Part shown: in pieces, positions 19,101 through 27,184 of the stretch
How the letters are laid out: each line of letters starts with the position of its first letter
Position numbering within the stretch: the first letter of the stretch is position 1
NCBI GenBank assembly: GCA_903893925.1
Contig: CAITOC010000022.1
Location: forward strand, 1-45,376
DNA length: 45,376 nucleotides
Direction: 5' to 3'
Origin: Candidatus Moraniibacteriota bacterium
GTDB lineage: Bacteria; Patescibacteriota; Minisyncoccia; Moranbacterales; UBA1568
Notes under the pieces: generated by a model
The model's input: the letters and a program-made list of their open reading frames with translations, nothing else
What the model was told of the DNA's origin: nothing
Database searches by the model: none
Made by a program: the position numbers and the translations under genes

Positions 19101-21143
19101 CGCGTCCGACTTGTCCAACATCTGCAGGCTCATCCGGAAGCCGGGGAATATCTCGAAAGTCTGAAAGGACGGAGTACGCTCATGTCTTTTTTCAAGACGA
19201 CCGGCGCGGAACGTGGCATGTATTTTGCCGGCGGTATGGCCGGGCGATTGGCTTTTGCAAGTACGCTCGGTATTGCCACCGCTCCTCTGGTGGCCTCCAT
19301 CATTGGTGGTGTGATGGGGTACAAGCGGGCAAAGGAGACGCTGGTCGATCAGGACAGGAAAGCTCGCAGGGGTATCGAATCTGCTCCACCGACTGGAGCG
19401 AACGCGACTGCGGGTTGGTTTCGAAAGCTGATCGGAAAGCCAACTGAGATTTCCAAGGAAAAACTTGAGGCGAGCAAGCGAGCGATGGCGCATGCTACGG
19501 CTTCGGAAAAAGATGTTCATGATGGACGAAAGCGCGGACTGGCCGATCGACTCGACATCATTAACGAGCGTGTGGCAAAATTGTCGGCTGATGATACGGA
19601 AGGGATGAAGCGCGAATTGAAAAATCTCGCTGCACGAGTCGACTCTGTCAAGAAGAAAATGGATGCTGACCTGGTGAGCTTCGGGGACGGGGCCGAAGGA
19701 ATGCGGAGTCGGATACATCTTTTAGAAGCGCTATCGCGAGCGGAGATGAATATCGGAGTTTTTGCGGACACTGACGGAGAGAAGGAAAAGAATACGGCGT
19801 ATCGCTTCGAACGGATGTTCGGGGAAAAACAAAGGAAGGAGGAATCACGCATACAGTCGGCGCGAAGCGATTATCGATGGTTCGAGGCGAAGAAGGGCGC
19901 GGTCATGTCGGGAACGATTGCGTTGCTTGGTGCCGGAGTCGCGCAGGGAGTACGTGAGGTGTCCGACTGGGTCCAGCACGGATTTCATGGAGTGCCGACG
20001 CCGACCGGATCTGGCGTTGGAGTCACTTCGCATGAGGTTGCAGCCAAGGCTGCAACAAAAATAAAAGGAGGCACTACTCCCTCTTCGACTGTCCCGCATA
20101 CTCCGACCGGAGCTTCCGCACACGAAATCGCGGATAAAGCCGTCAAGACTGCCGAAAAAATAAAGAGCGGGGCGTCCGCTGATTCCACAGCTCAACATGT
20201 TTCTCATCGGACCGACGTTCCTGGAAGGCATACCGCATCCGAAGTGTTGAAAGGAACGGTCGAACACAAGGCTTCCGAGGCGGGGTCGAAAGCCGTCGAA
20301 GCCGTCGGGAAGGAATATATCGAAACCGCGAAGACGGGCGAAGGCGTGACTCAGCTGGCACGCCGGGCACTTTCGGGGTACATCGGACAGGATCCGAATC
20401 TCAAGGGACTGACGCCGGAGCAGAAGGTATTCATAGAGGATTATCTGCAGAAGAAGGTCTCACATGCCGGCACATTGAAAGTTGACGACAAGGTGAATTT
20501 TACGAAGGACCTGATGGACGAGGCGATCCGTAAGGCAAAGGGGTTGAGCGAGGCGCAGATACGGAATCTGCATCAGTATTCGGAACAGGTACGCGAGTTC
20601 CGGACCGGGACGCCGTCGGGCGCCGTGCATCAGACCGTGAGAACCATGCCCGTAGCCGAGGCTCCCGCGTCGCCGAAGGTCCCGACGGAAGCTCTTGATG
20701 CCGCGACTCCGAAGGGAACGAACACACAGGCGGTGAAGGATGCTATGCCGACTCCGAACGTGCCATCGAATGCGTCGAATATGCCGGCGAATGCCGAAGT
20801 GATCGGCACTGCCTCGGTTGATGGCAAGCCGTCGGTTTTGTGGAGTCCAAGAGAGGATAGCCAGATGTTCGGTCCGATTGGGCGGATGCCAGCGAAGGAT
20901 GTCCCTGAAATCGTTATCCGGGCGGTCAGAAATCCGTTCGGAGAGCATGGTATGGATCCGAGGAGGGCGAGAGAAGTCGGAGATCTTTTTATCGAGGCAC
21001 GCCGCCGCCAAATTATTCCACGATATGGAGAGCGACTACCGGAATTTCTCGACCGGGCAGGACGATCGCATGATGATCCCGATCGAGCGGGAAGATTTTT
21101 CGCCGCCGCCCGAGCTGCGAAGAGATGGGGGAAACGTGGTTGA
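16182..21143 (+). CDS. Giant (1653 aa) coiled-coil protein with internal TM segment and C-terminal domain shared with CDS 24397-25005
   Basis: Long Lys/Glu heptad-rich N-terminal half, TM-like GGMAGRLAFASTLGIATAPLVASIIGGVMG, second hydrophobic stretch AVMSGTIALLGAGVAQG, C-terminal IEDYLQKKVSHAG domain. Confidence 0.88.
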   Translation: MSSKDENPQKPDWRDSLGRIQAELKKSERPASEGLVVPEKVVEQGLVAPSPEVPKKKDEKKERVNRRLIELLEKEIKDFEKHLRRTVKKEIGKKDKGSNVTVLENLKSNLWVQEKFYKEATNSSPEKTRLEDNIRKTKEDIQAEKLKQLKLTMLKMEHDVCIANGPDESTKAKQKFEEDWKKIEDMAKELGLSGDEYIGILKNLITPLEERARRDVKREKKTVKKVAPAEIEKVEKKKVPVATDPRKKEAVNETARFKYLKGTLAEVATEFINLKKRVETLQTEIQTKEKREFRKKNVPLNEIRREKIREWEGIERRLKGDPSSLPDNERVNLERDKKSLGLEIDKLRQEIAAQKKRKEELEKRQSSREKLRESFQIQLGELRSNPGSVDAVKEAEFILGAPSKTPKPDDAITVIAEPEGEVVPETAPSPDFETESQGDRISSEALVYVGEQRASLNENLSEGGKDRERRIEWLKQEIETRKSLLSDLQKEKEQVEQDLKRNEESHTLSMGKAKNVFGSLSRSEDVSAGHLKETEMYQSKLRLLDDEISSRTNEKEKLQQQLNKEIESLTKTPDAGQQNPEPAVGVQEPETAELELKQERDRREKIDATHLALKEMLSKDGFDASRNGGTSTERFLDRFNRNKDDFSKLNEEEKSVVKFFYRVSRQFESDAELNGIDISDAEGSSIDSFLFALAAKLVDAGKAEVVLSGMRNIPDEDLEELLSSPGQEPAPTPDVPQSPPTIPKPELPKVDFVKPLSLDDVENKTPSDAVLKKFEALGIRQADLLTVPGFSDLKTEGQQLFVAESLLQAAARNVDDTALDTAKSGLLKGFHLTTKKKELAGQVSSGGLKKYGSELTQLIEGVKMSGLDMIEMNGKLHIAFLSLPDNKADAQDDDFWKEGLAFNEFANRFATIPHEWSLEGASKKDREKYDTAKASYDEAYQRLADSIDRNRGENPKSYEVVRNEYSSLRVADNRVRLVQHLQAHPEAGEYLESLKGRSTLMSFFKTTGAERGMYFAGGMAGRLAFASTLGIATAPLVASIIGGVMGYKRAKETLVDQDRKARRGIESAPPTGANATAGWFRKLIGKPTEISKEKLEASKRAMAHATASEKDVHDGRKRGLADRLDIINERVAKLSADDTEGMKRELKNLAARVDSVKKKMDADLVSFGDGAEGMRSRIHLLEALSRAEMNIGVFADTDGEKEKNTAYRFERMFGEKQRKEESRIQSARSDYRWFEAKKGAVMSGTIALLGAGVAQGVREVSDWVQHGFHGVPTPTGSGVGVTSHEVAAKAATKIKGGTTPSSTVPHTPTGASAHEIADKAVKTAEKIKSGASADSTAQHVSHRTDVPGRHTASEVLKGTVEHKASEAGSKAVEAVGKEYIETAKTGEGVTQLARRALSGYIGQDPNLKGLTPEQKVFIEDYLQKKVSHAGTLKVDDKVNFTKDLMDEAIRKAKGLSEAQIRNLHQYSEQVREFRTGTPSGAVHQTVRTMPVAEAPASPKVPTEALDAATPKGTNTQAVKDAMPTPNVPSNASNMPANAEVIGTASVDGKPSVLWSPREDSQMFGPIGRMPAKDVPEIVIRAVRNPFGEHGMDPRRAREVGDLFIEARRRQIIPRYGERLPEFLDRAGRSHDDPDRAGRFFAAARAAKRWGKRG

Positions 21144-21171
21144 TCAAATCGTAAATCCGTAAGAAAAGCGT

Positions 21172-21600
21172 ATGCCAGATATCAATGTCATTCCGGAAGT
21201 GAAGCCGTTCGAGGGAGGTAATGCGACGGAAGCCGGTCCGCAAGTGCTCGGGGAGGGATCGGTCGAACAGCCGATCGATGCGTCCGTCGAGGCATCGAAG
21301 GAACGGGCGAGCGAGAAATTTTCCGAGATTCTCTCGAAGGTCCCGACGACCGCTTCGCCCACATCCGTCGTACCGAATGTCGCGGAAGTCGAACTCGATG
21401 CGAAATCGGTGTACAATGAGACTGACGAGGAATCGCGTGTCACGAAACTCCTCTCGCTCGTCGAGACGAAAGGCGTGGAGTACGCAGTCAAGGTCGCCAT
21501 ACACCTCAATGACTACTATGTCCTCGACCGGATGCACGATGCGCTCGCTTCACGCTTCTACGAGGCGCTTGTGGCCAAGGGCGTGATCCGTGACGAATAG
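21172..21600 (+). CDS. Hypothetical 142-aa protein linked to the giant protein and ATPase
   Basis: Low-complexity N-terminus; C-terminal DEESRVTKLLSLVETKGVEYAVKVAIHLNDYYVLDRMHDALASRFYEALVAKG. Confidence 0.85.
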   Translation: MPDINVIPEVKPFEGGNATEAGPQVLGEGSVEQPIDASVEASKERASEKFSEILSKVPTTASPTSVVPNVAEVELDAKSVYNETDEESRVTKLLSLVETKGVEYAVKVAIHLNDYYVLDRMHDALASRFYEALVAKGVIRDE

Positions 21601-21642
21601 GTATCGACGGATTCGGAAACAAGAACAGTAAACAGACACACT

Positions 21643-24183
21643 ATGGGAGCCACGGTCATATTCGATCCCAATATCATCCTTCTGCCGGTCCTGCTCGTGT
21701 CGGGACTGTTCTCCTTGGTAACGGGCGGGCTCCTCGTGACGCGCAGTCTTTTTCGGTTTCGTGCGCAGGTGAACCAGTCGATCGCGATGGATGTCGAGCT
21801 CGTCCGCGTGACGAAGAAGGCGGATCGTCCCGGCGAGCAGAAACAGGCCGAGGCGTGGAAAGAGGAAGTGCTCGTCATGGAAAAACTGCTCGAGGCCATG
21901 GCATCGTTCAAACGGACCACGAATCCGATCAAACGGTTTTTCTACGAGGCGCCAACTATCGTGTTCGAGATATCGAAACCGGCGGGAAGCGAAGAGATTC
22001 TTTTTTTCATCTCGATGCCCAAGCGGTTTCGTGACGGGATTGAGAAGCAGGTGCATAGTTTTTTTCCGGATGCGGTCATCGAGAAGGCGTCCGACTATAC
22101 GATTTTCACGCCGGGCTCCGCGACGGCGATTTCGGTCCTCGAGCTCAAGAAGACATTTGCATTACCGCTTCGGACCTACAAGATGATGGGAACCGATTCT
22201 CTCGACGAGATCGCGACGGCGATGAGCAAGATGGATACCGAGGACGAGGGTTCCGTTATCCAGCTCGTGCTCGCACCGACCGGAGGAAACGAGTGGCGCA
22301 AACAGGGCAAGGAAATCGCACAGCGGATGCAACAAGGGAAACAGCTGAAACAGGCCATAGAAAGCCCTTTATCTTCTCATGCGGCGTTCGCCAAAAGTGT
22401 CGCCAAGGCCGTCGTGAAGGAAACGGCGTCGCAGGCGACCTCGGGCATGTCGTCGTCGGATCCGAATCATCCAAAGTCGGAGGACCGGACCGTGTCCCTC
22501 ACGCCCGAAGAACAGGAGCTCGTGAAAGCGATTGAGAACAAGTCGAATTTGCCGGCGTTTCGGACGAATATCCGACTACTCGCCTCGGCAAAGACCGAAT
22601 CTCGGGCAGAAGAACTTTTGTCGCACATGGAGAATGCGTTCACACAGTTCGACTATACCGAAGTGAACTCGTTTCGCGTAAAGAAACGCAAAAAGGGAAA
22701 GCAGGCCGCATTCGATTATATCTTCCGGAACTTCGATGCCGAACATGCCGTCTTGTTGTCCTCCGAGGAGGTGGCATCCGTTTTTCATTTCCCGATTTCG
22801 GTGACCGAGACCCCGAAGATCAAGTGGCTCAAGGCTGGCGCCGCCGCCCCGCCGGTCAATATTCCCAAGGAAGGGGTCCCGCTCGGATACAACGATTACC
22901 GCGGTACGCGGACGGATATTCGCCTTACCGACGATGACCGTCGCCGACACCTCTATGTCGTCGGCCAGACGGGGACGGGGAAATCATATTTCATCGAGGG
23001 GCTTGCGAAATGGGATGCCAAGGCGGGGCACGGCTTGTGCTTCATCGACCCGCATGGCGATGCGATCGAGAGTATCCTCGCCTCCATCCCTCGGGAGCGA
23101 GCTGACGACGTGATCGTCTTCGATCCGTCCGATACGGGACGACCGATCGGACTCAATATGCTCGAATACGATCCGAAGCACCCCGAGCAGAAGACCTTCG
23201 TCATCAACGAGATGATCGGTATCTTCGACCAACTCTACGATCTCAAATCGACCGGCGGACCAATGTTCGAACAGTACATGCGAAACGCGATGCTTCTCAT
23301 CATGGAACATCCGGAGAGCGGATCGACCCTGATGGAGATCTCGCGTGTGCTTGCCGATGAGGAATTCCGGAAGATGAAACTTTCTCACTGCACGAATCCG
23401 ATCGTACGCGACTTCTGGACCAAGGAGGCTGAGAAAGCCGGAGGTGATGCAGCACTCGCGAACATGGTGCCCTATATCACCTCGAAACTCACTACGTTCA
23501 TCTCCAACGACATCATGCGACCGATCATTGCCCAGCAGGAATCAAGTATCGACTTCCGGGGCATCATGGACGAGGGGAAGATCCTCTTGGTGAACCTGTC
23601 GAAGGGGAAGATCGGCGAGATCAATGCGCGCCTTTTGGGAATGGTCATCGTGGGCAAACTCCTTATGGCGGCTCTTTCCCGTGTCGACATTCCGGAAAAC
23701 GAACGGAAGGATTTCTACCTTTATATGGATGAATTCCAGAACGTGACGACGGATTCCATCGCCCAGATCCTTTCCGAAGCGCGCAAGTACCGGCTTGACC
23801 TCATCATCGTGCACCAGTTCATCGCCCAGCTCAAAGAAGAGATCTCCAAAGCGGTATTTGGGAATGTGGGCTCCATGGTCGCACTCCGTGTCGGTCCGGA
23901 AGACGCGGAGTTTCTCGAGAAGCAATTTGCGCCGGTCTTCACGGCGAACGACCTCATGAACGTGGACAATCGGCAGGGCTTCGCCCGTCTTCTCATCAAC
24001 GGCGAACAGACAAAGCCGTTCAATATGAAGACGCTTCCTTCGCCCCAAGGAGACCGACAGGTCGCCGAGGCGCTCAAGGAGCTTTCGCGACTCCGGTATG
24101 GCCGTGATGCGGCCATCGTGAATCGTGAGATTCTTGATCGGGTGAATAATTTCATGCGCGTCGCCCGTGGCCTCGGGGAGTAA
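21643..24183 (+). CDS. Membrane-anchored TraG/VirD4/HerA-like (DUF87-type) ATPase
   Basis: N-terminal TM; RRHLYVVGQTGTGKSYFIEGLAKWD (Walker A), GLCFIDPHGDAIESIL, KDFYLYMDEFQNVTTDSIAQILSEARKYRLDLIIVHQF. Confidence 0.93.
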   Translation: MGATVIFDPNIILLPVLLVSGLFSLVTGGLLVTRSLFRFRAQVNQSIAMDVELVRVTKKADRPGEQKQAEAWKEEVLVMEKLLEAMASFKRTTNPIKRFFYEAPTIVFEISKPAGSEEILFFISMPKRFRDGIEKQVHSFFPDAVIEKASDYTIFTPGSATAISVLELKKTFALPLRTYKMMGTDSLDEIATAMSKMDTEDEGSVIQLVLAPTGGNEWRKQGKEIAQRMQQGKQLKQAIESPLSSHAAFAKSVAKAVVKETASQATSGMSSSDPNHPKSEDRTVSLTPEEQELVKAIENKSNLPAFRTNIRLLASAKTESRAEELLSHMENAFTQFDYTEVNSFRVKKRKKGKQAAFDYIFRNFDAEHAVLLSSEEVASVFHFPISVTETPKIKWLKAGAAAPPVNIPKEGVPLGYNDYRGTRTDIRLTDDDRRRHLYVVGQTGTGKSYFIEGLAKWDAKAGHGLCFIDPHGDAIESILASIPRERADDVIVFDPSDTGRPIGLNMLEYDPKHPEQKTFVINEMIGIFDQLYDLKSTGGPMFEQYMRNAMLLIMEHPESGSTLMEISRVLADEEFRKMKLSHCTNPIVRDFWTKEAEKAGGDAALANMVPYITSKLTTFISNDIMRPIIAQQESSIDFRGIMDEGKILLVNLSKGKIGEINARLLGMVIVGKLLMAALSRVDIPENERKDFYLYMDEFQNVTTDSIAQILSEARKYRLDLIIVHQFIAQLKEEISKAVFGNVGSMVALRVGPEDAEFLEKQFAPVFTANDLMNVDNRQGFARLLINGEQTKPFNMKTLPSPQGDRQVAEALKELSRLRYGRDAAIVNREILDRVNNFMRVARGLGE

Positions 24184-24250
24184 GAGAAGCTGTGAACGAG
24201 TCCCGGAACGAGGAGAATTTAGATCGGGTTTTTCCCAAAAATAACGGATG

Positions 24251-24286
24251 CCGGAGTCGAACTCCGATATCGGAGTTCGACTCCGG
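24251..24286. repeat. Perfect 36-bp palindrome
   Basis: CCGGAGTCGAACTCCGAT|ATCGGAGTTCGACTCCGG. Confidence 0.95.
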
Positions 24287-24320
24287 AAAGATGGAATGGT
24301 ATTTGAAAAAATAGTACGAA

Positions 24321-24345
24321 GAAAGCCCCGCGTTGCGGGGCTTTC
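24321..24345. terminator. Bidirectional terminator between convergent genes
   Basis: GAAAGCCCCGCgttGCGGGGCTTTC. Confidence 0.85.
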
Positions 24346-24396
24346 TTCAGAATAATCAAAAGAACGGTAGTATGCTCGCTTCTGTTCCACCCTCTC

Positions 24397-25005
24397 TTAC
24401 TTTCGGAATGCCGAAACGCGGGCGGAATATTTCTTCAGGTTTTGGAGTTGTCGGTCGTTCAACTGCTTGGACGCGTCGATGGCCTGCTTGATCAGATCCT
24501 TCGAGAATTCGACGTTCGTTCCGGTCTTCACGCCTCCCTGATGTCCGACCTTCTTGCGAAGGTAGTCCTCGATGTAGATCCGATGCTCGTTCGTCAGGGA
24601 CGAATCGGCGTTTTTGTCGAGATAATCAGCGGTTGCCTGACGGGCGAGATTGGTGAGCCCGTTTCCGCTCCCGGCGACTTCGATGAACGATGTTTCCGTC
24701 TCACGGCTGGTTTCCGTCGGCTGAGCTGCAACCTTCTCCGGTGTCGGAGTGGTCATCTTCGCCGATCCATTGTCCTGGGCTGTCGTGGTATCCGATGACG
24801 TATCCTGCTTGGCGGTCTCAGAGGACGCTATCTTTTTCAGACCCGAATCGTCGGTCGACGCGGACCGATCCGAGTACGAATAGATTCCGAATGCGATGAT
24901 CGCGACGATGAAGACGCTCGTGACGACGCGGAGATTTTCCTGGACCCAGACCTTCACTTTCTCCGACAGTCCCTCCTCGTAGCTCATATCTTTATCTTCT
25001 TCCAT
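24397..25005 (-). CDS. Single-TM protein with the C-terminal domain shared with the giant coiled-coil protein
   Basis: MEEDKDMSYEEGLSEKVKVWVQENLRVVTSVFIVAIIAFGIYSY anchor, linker, IEDYLRKKVGHQGGVKTGTNVEFSKDLIKQAI domain. SD-like aggaaggtga upstream. Confidence 0.85.
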   Translation of the reverse strand: MEEDKDMSYEEGLSEKVKVWVQENLRVVTSVFIVAIIAFGIYSYSDRSASTDDSGLKKIASSETAKQDTSSDTTTAQDNGSAKMTTPTPEKVAAQPTETSRETETSFIEVAGSGNGLTNLARQATADYLDKNADSSLTNEHRIYIEDYLRKKVGHQGGVKTGTNVEFSKDLIKQAIDASKQLNDRQLQNLKKYSARVSAFRK

Positions 25006-25689
25006 GTGATTCACCTTCCTTTCTAGTTTATTGATTGTAAAAGGAGCCGCTTGCGTTGAAGTCGGGCCCTCGATTCCGATCCCAAACCGATGGTTCAAGC
25101 CGGATCGACCCCCTGCGTTTCCATGGTACGTTCCTCTGACGTGTCCGTCAACTTTACAAAATCGGCGATTTTTGCCCTAGTGAGGCGACTTTTCGGCGAA
25201 AAGAAATAGGGGAGCGATGTGCGTTTGAGCGATCGGGGACAGACGGATGGCGATGGGTGTGATGAATCCGACGACGATAGCGAGTATGAACAGGAGTCAG
25301 ACGGAGACGATTTTCGAAATCGGTGAAAAAAATATGAAACAAGATGCGTACATTTTTGATGGATCAAATTTTTTGAAATATATATCCATACGGGCGTGAG
25401 TATTTTTTCGAAACGGTGTGATGCGAATATTTTTGTCGAACATTTTTATGGCATCCGATCGTATCGCTTCGTCGTATGAGCGAGAGAAAAAATTCATGCG
25501 CGTCGTTTCAAAACACTTGACACGATTTTCTTTTCTTTGATTTTTTTCAAAAAATATATATAATACAATCACGCGGGAAAAAATTTCACGCGAAATAAAA
25601 AAAGCACGGAGGGAACGGTGCAACGATTCATTCGACCCGTCGTGCAAAACAAAATCCGCTTCGGCGGAATACGGAAGGAGGTGAACACT

Positions 25690-25815
25690 ATGGCAGCAAA
25701 GAAAAAGGCAGTGAAGAAGGTCGCCAAGAAGGCGGTCAAGAAGGTCGCCAAGAAGGCAGTGAAGAAGACCGTCAAGAAGGCCGTCAAGAAGGTCGCGAAG
25801 AAGAAGAAAAAGTAG
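25690..25815 (+). CDS. Very short Lys/Ala/Val-rich histone H1-like basic protein (41 aa)
   Basis: MAAKKKAVKKVAKKAVKKVAKKAVKKTVKKAVKKVAKKKKK with strong SD aaggaggtgaacactATG. Confidence 0.82.
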   Translation: MAAKKKAVKKVAKKAVKKVAKKAVKKTVKKAVKKVAKKKKK

Positions 25816-25850
25816 TCCTCTTTTCGATTTTTTTGGTTCTTCAAGCAAGG

Positions 25851-25875
25851 ATCCCGCCGAAAGGCGGGATTTTTG
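25851..25875 (+). terminator. Rho-independent terminator
   Basis: ATCCCGCCgaaaGGCGGGAT TTTTG. Confidence 0.9.
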
Positions 25876-25946
25876 CTTGCGGAAAACAAAAATGTTCCTG
25901 AAAAGAGAACAGCCTCATGTGTTTTGCATAAGGCTGTCGTTGCTTT

Positions 25947-26843
25947 TTACAGATCGAGAGCGAACTGTCGTCGAACATTCGTGTCGGCAAGTCGTTTCCG
26001 TGCGAGTCGGTCGATCGTCGCGAGTCCTGCCATAAGCATCATCTGCGACGGTCGTCCGTCGACATTGTGACAGTACAGATCCTGTCCGCACTGCCAGGAT
26101 GCTATCTTTTTGTCCAGTATGAGAGCGCTGTGACTTCCCGGAACCTGCAACTCGAAATGATTCCCATGATAGAAGGGGAATTCATATACGGCAGATTGTT
26201 TCGCATAGAGTCGATCATTGACGCTTCGCATCGCTTCACACACGGACGCCGTCTCTTCTTCGGTGAACGTCTGTGCTACCGTGATAATATCGTCGTGCAA
26301 CCATCCGCGAATATCCGAGTCGCGACCACCGTCATTGTCGACGAAGAATAGCATCGTCTGCATATCCGATACGTGTTTCGGAATGAGCGGCACGCTATTC
26401 GGTTTGTAAAACGGAAAAACGAGTCTTCTTAAGAGGTCGGAAATAATGTGTAATGTATGACCGAAATCATGAAATGATTTCCGTGCTTCCACATCATCAT
26501 CTCGTTTGGTACCCGTTCCCCGGCAATCGAAACAGATACAGTCGTCATCGTATCCGGTCCCGCCGCACTTCGGGCATGAACGGGGATTCTTGAAGAGACA
26601 AGGAAGCGTGTATCGATAGGCGAGCGGTGACTCGAAGACAAGACAACCGTCGATGCCAAGATCTCCATTCGTCCGCGGACTCCAGATGAGTGTAGGGAAC
26701 TGCGCCTTGTGTACGGAAATGTTCCCATTAGGTGACGTCTCCGCCTCTGTTAGGAACCGTTCGTCGAAAACCAGCCTGAAGGTAGTCGTATCCGGATCGT
26801 AATCCATGGTCAGGAACCGGGGAATAGTGTTGGGGAGTGGCAT
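25947..26843 (-). CDS. Hypothetical protein with a DnaJ-like CxxCxGxG zinc module
   Basis: SCPKCGGTGYDDDCICFDCRGTGTK. Start MPLPNTIPRF preferred because the longer ORF runs into a palindrome. Confidence 0.75.
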   Translation of the reverse strand: MPLPNTIPRFLTMDYDPDTTTFRLVFDERFLTEAETSPNGNISVHKAQFPTLIWSPRTNGDLGIDGCLVFESPLAYRYTLPCLFKNPRSCPKCGGTGYDDDCICFDCRGTGTKRDDDVEARKSFHDFGHTLHIISDLLRRLVFPFYKPNSVPLIPKHVSDMQTMLFFVDNDGGRDSDIRGWLHDDIITVAQTFTEEETASVCEAMRSVNDRLYAKQSAVYEFPFYHGNHFELQVPGSHSALILDKKIASWQCGQDLYCHNVDGRPSQMMLMAGLATIDRLARKRLADTNVRRQFALDL

Positions 26844-26930
26844 TTGATAACTCCGTTTTAAAAGTTGTGAAACTACAGCTTGTGGGAAAAGGATATGAGG
26901 AAAATAGGTTTTCGTCAAACTGACAGTCCA

Positions 26931-26958
26931 GTAGAGACGAGGCATACCTCGTCTCTAC
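26931..26958. repeat. Perfect palindrome GTAGAGACGAGG-cata-CCTCGTCTCTAC
   Basis: 12-bp perfect stem with 4-nt loop. Confidence 0.95.
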
Positions 26959-27184
26959 ATTCATTCCGTTCTGAATGAGGACGCTCTGGTTTATGATTAC
27001 CGCATGGAATACATGAAAAAACTGAGCCGTGCCGAACGGTTCGAGATCGGGGGTCGCTCGTGCCGAAACGAAAAAAGATCGGCTTACGACGATACTGATT
27101 CTTCGATCATAAAAATCCGACGATGTGAACCGAAAGCTGCGGGAGATACTATTCTTCCGCAGTTTTATTATTCGCAAAACGTCT

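Noticed and set aside
23542-24390. 282-aa minus-strand ORF opposite the ATPase
   Set aside because: Antisense shadow of the Walker-type ATPase; no domain features.
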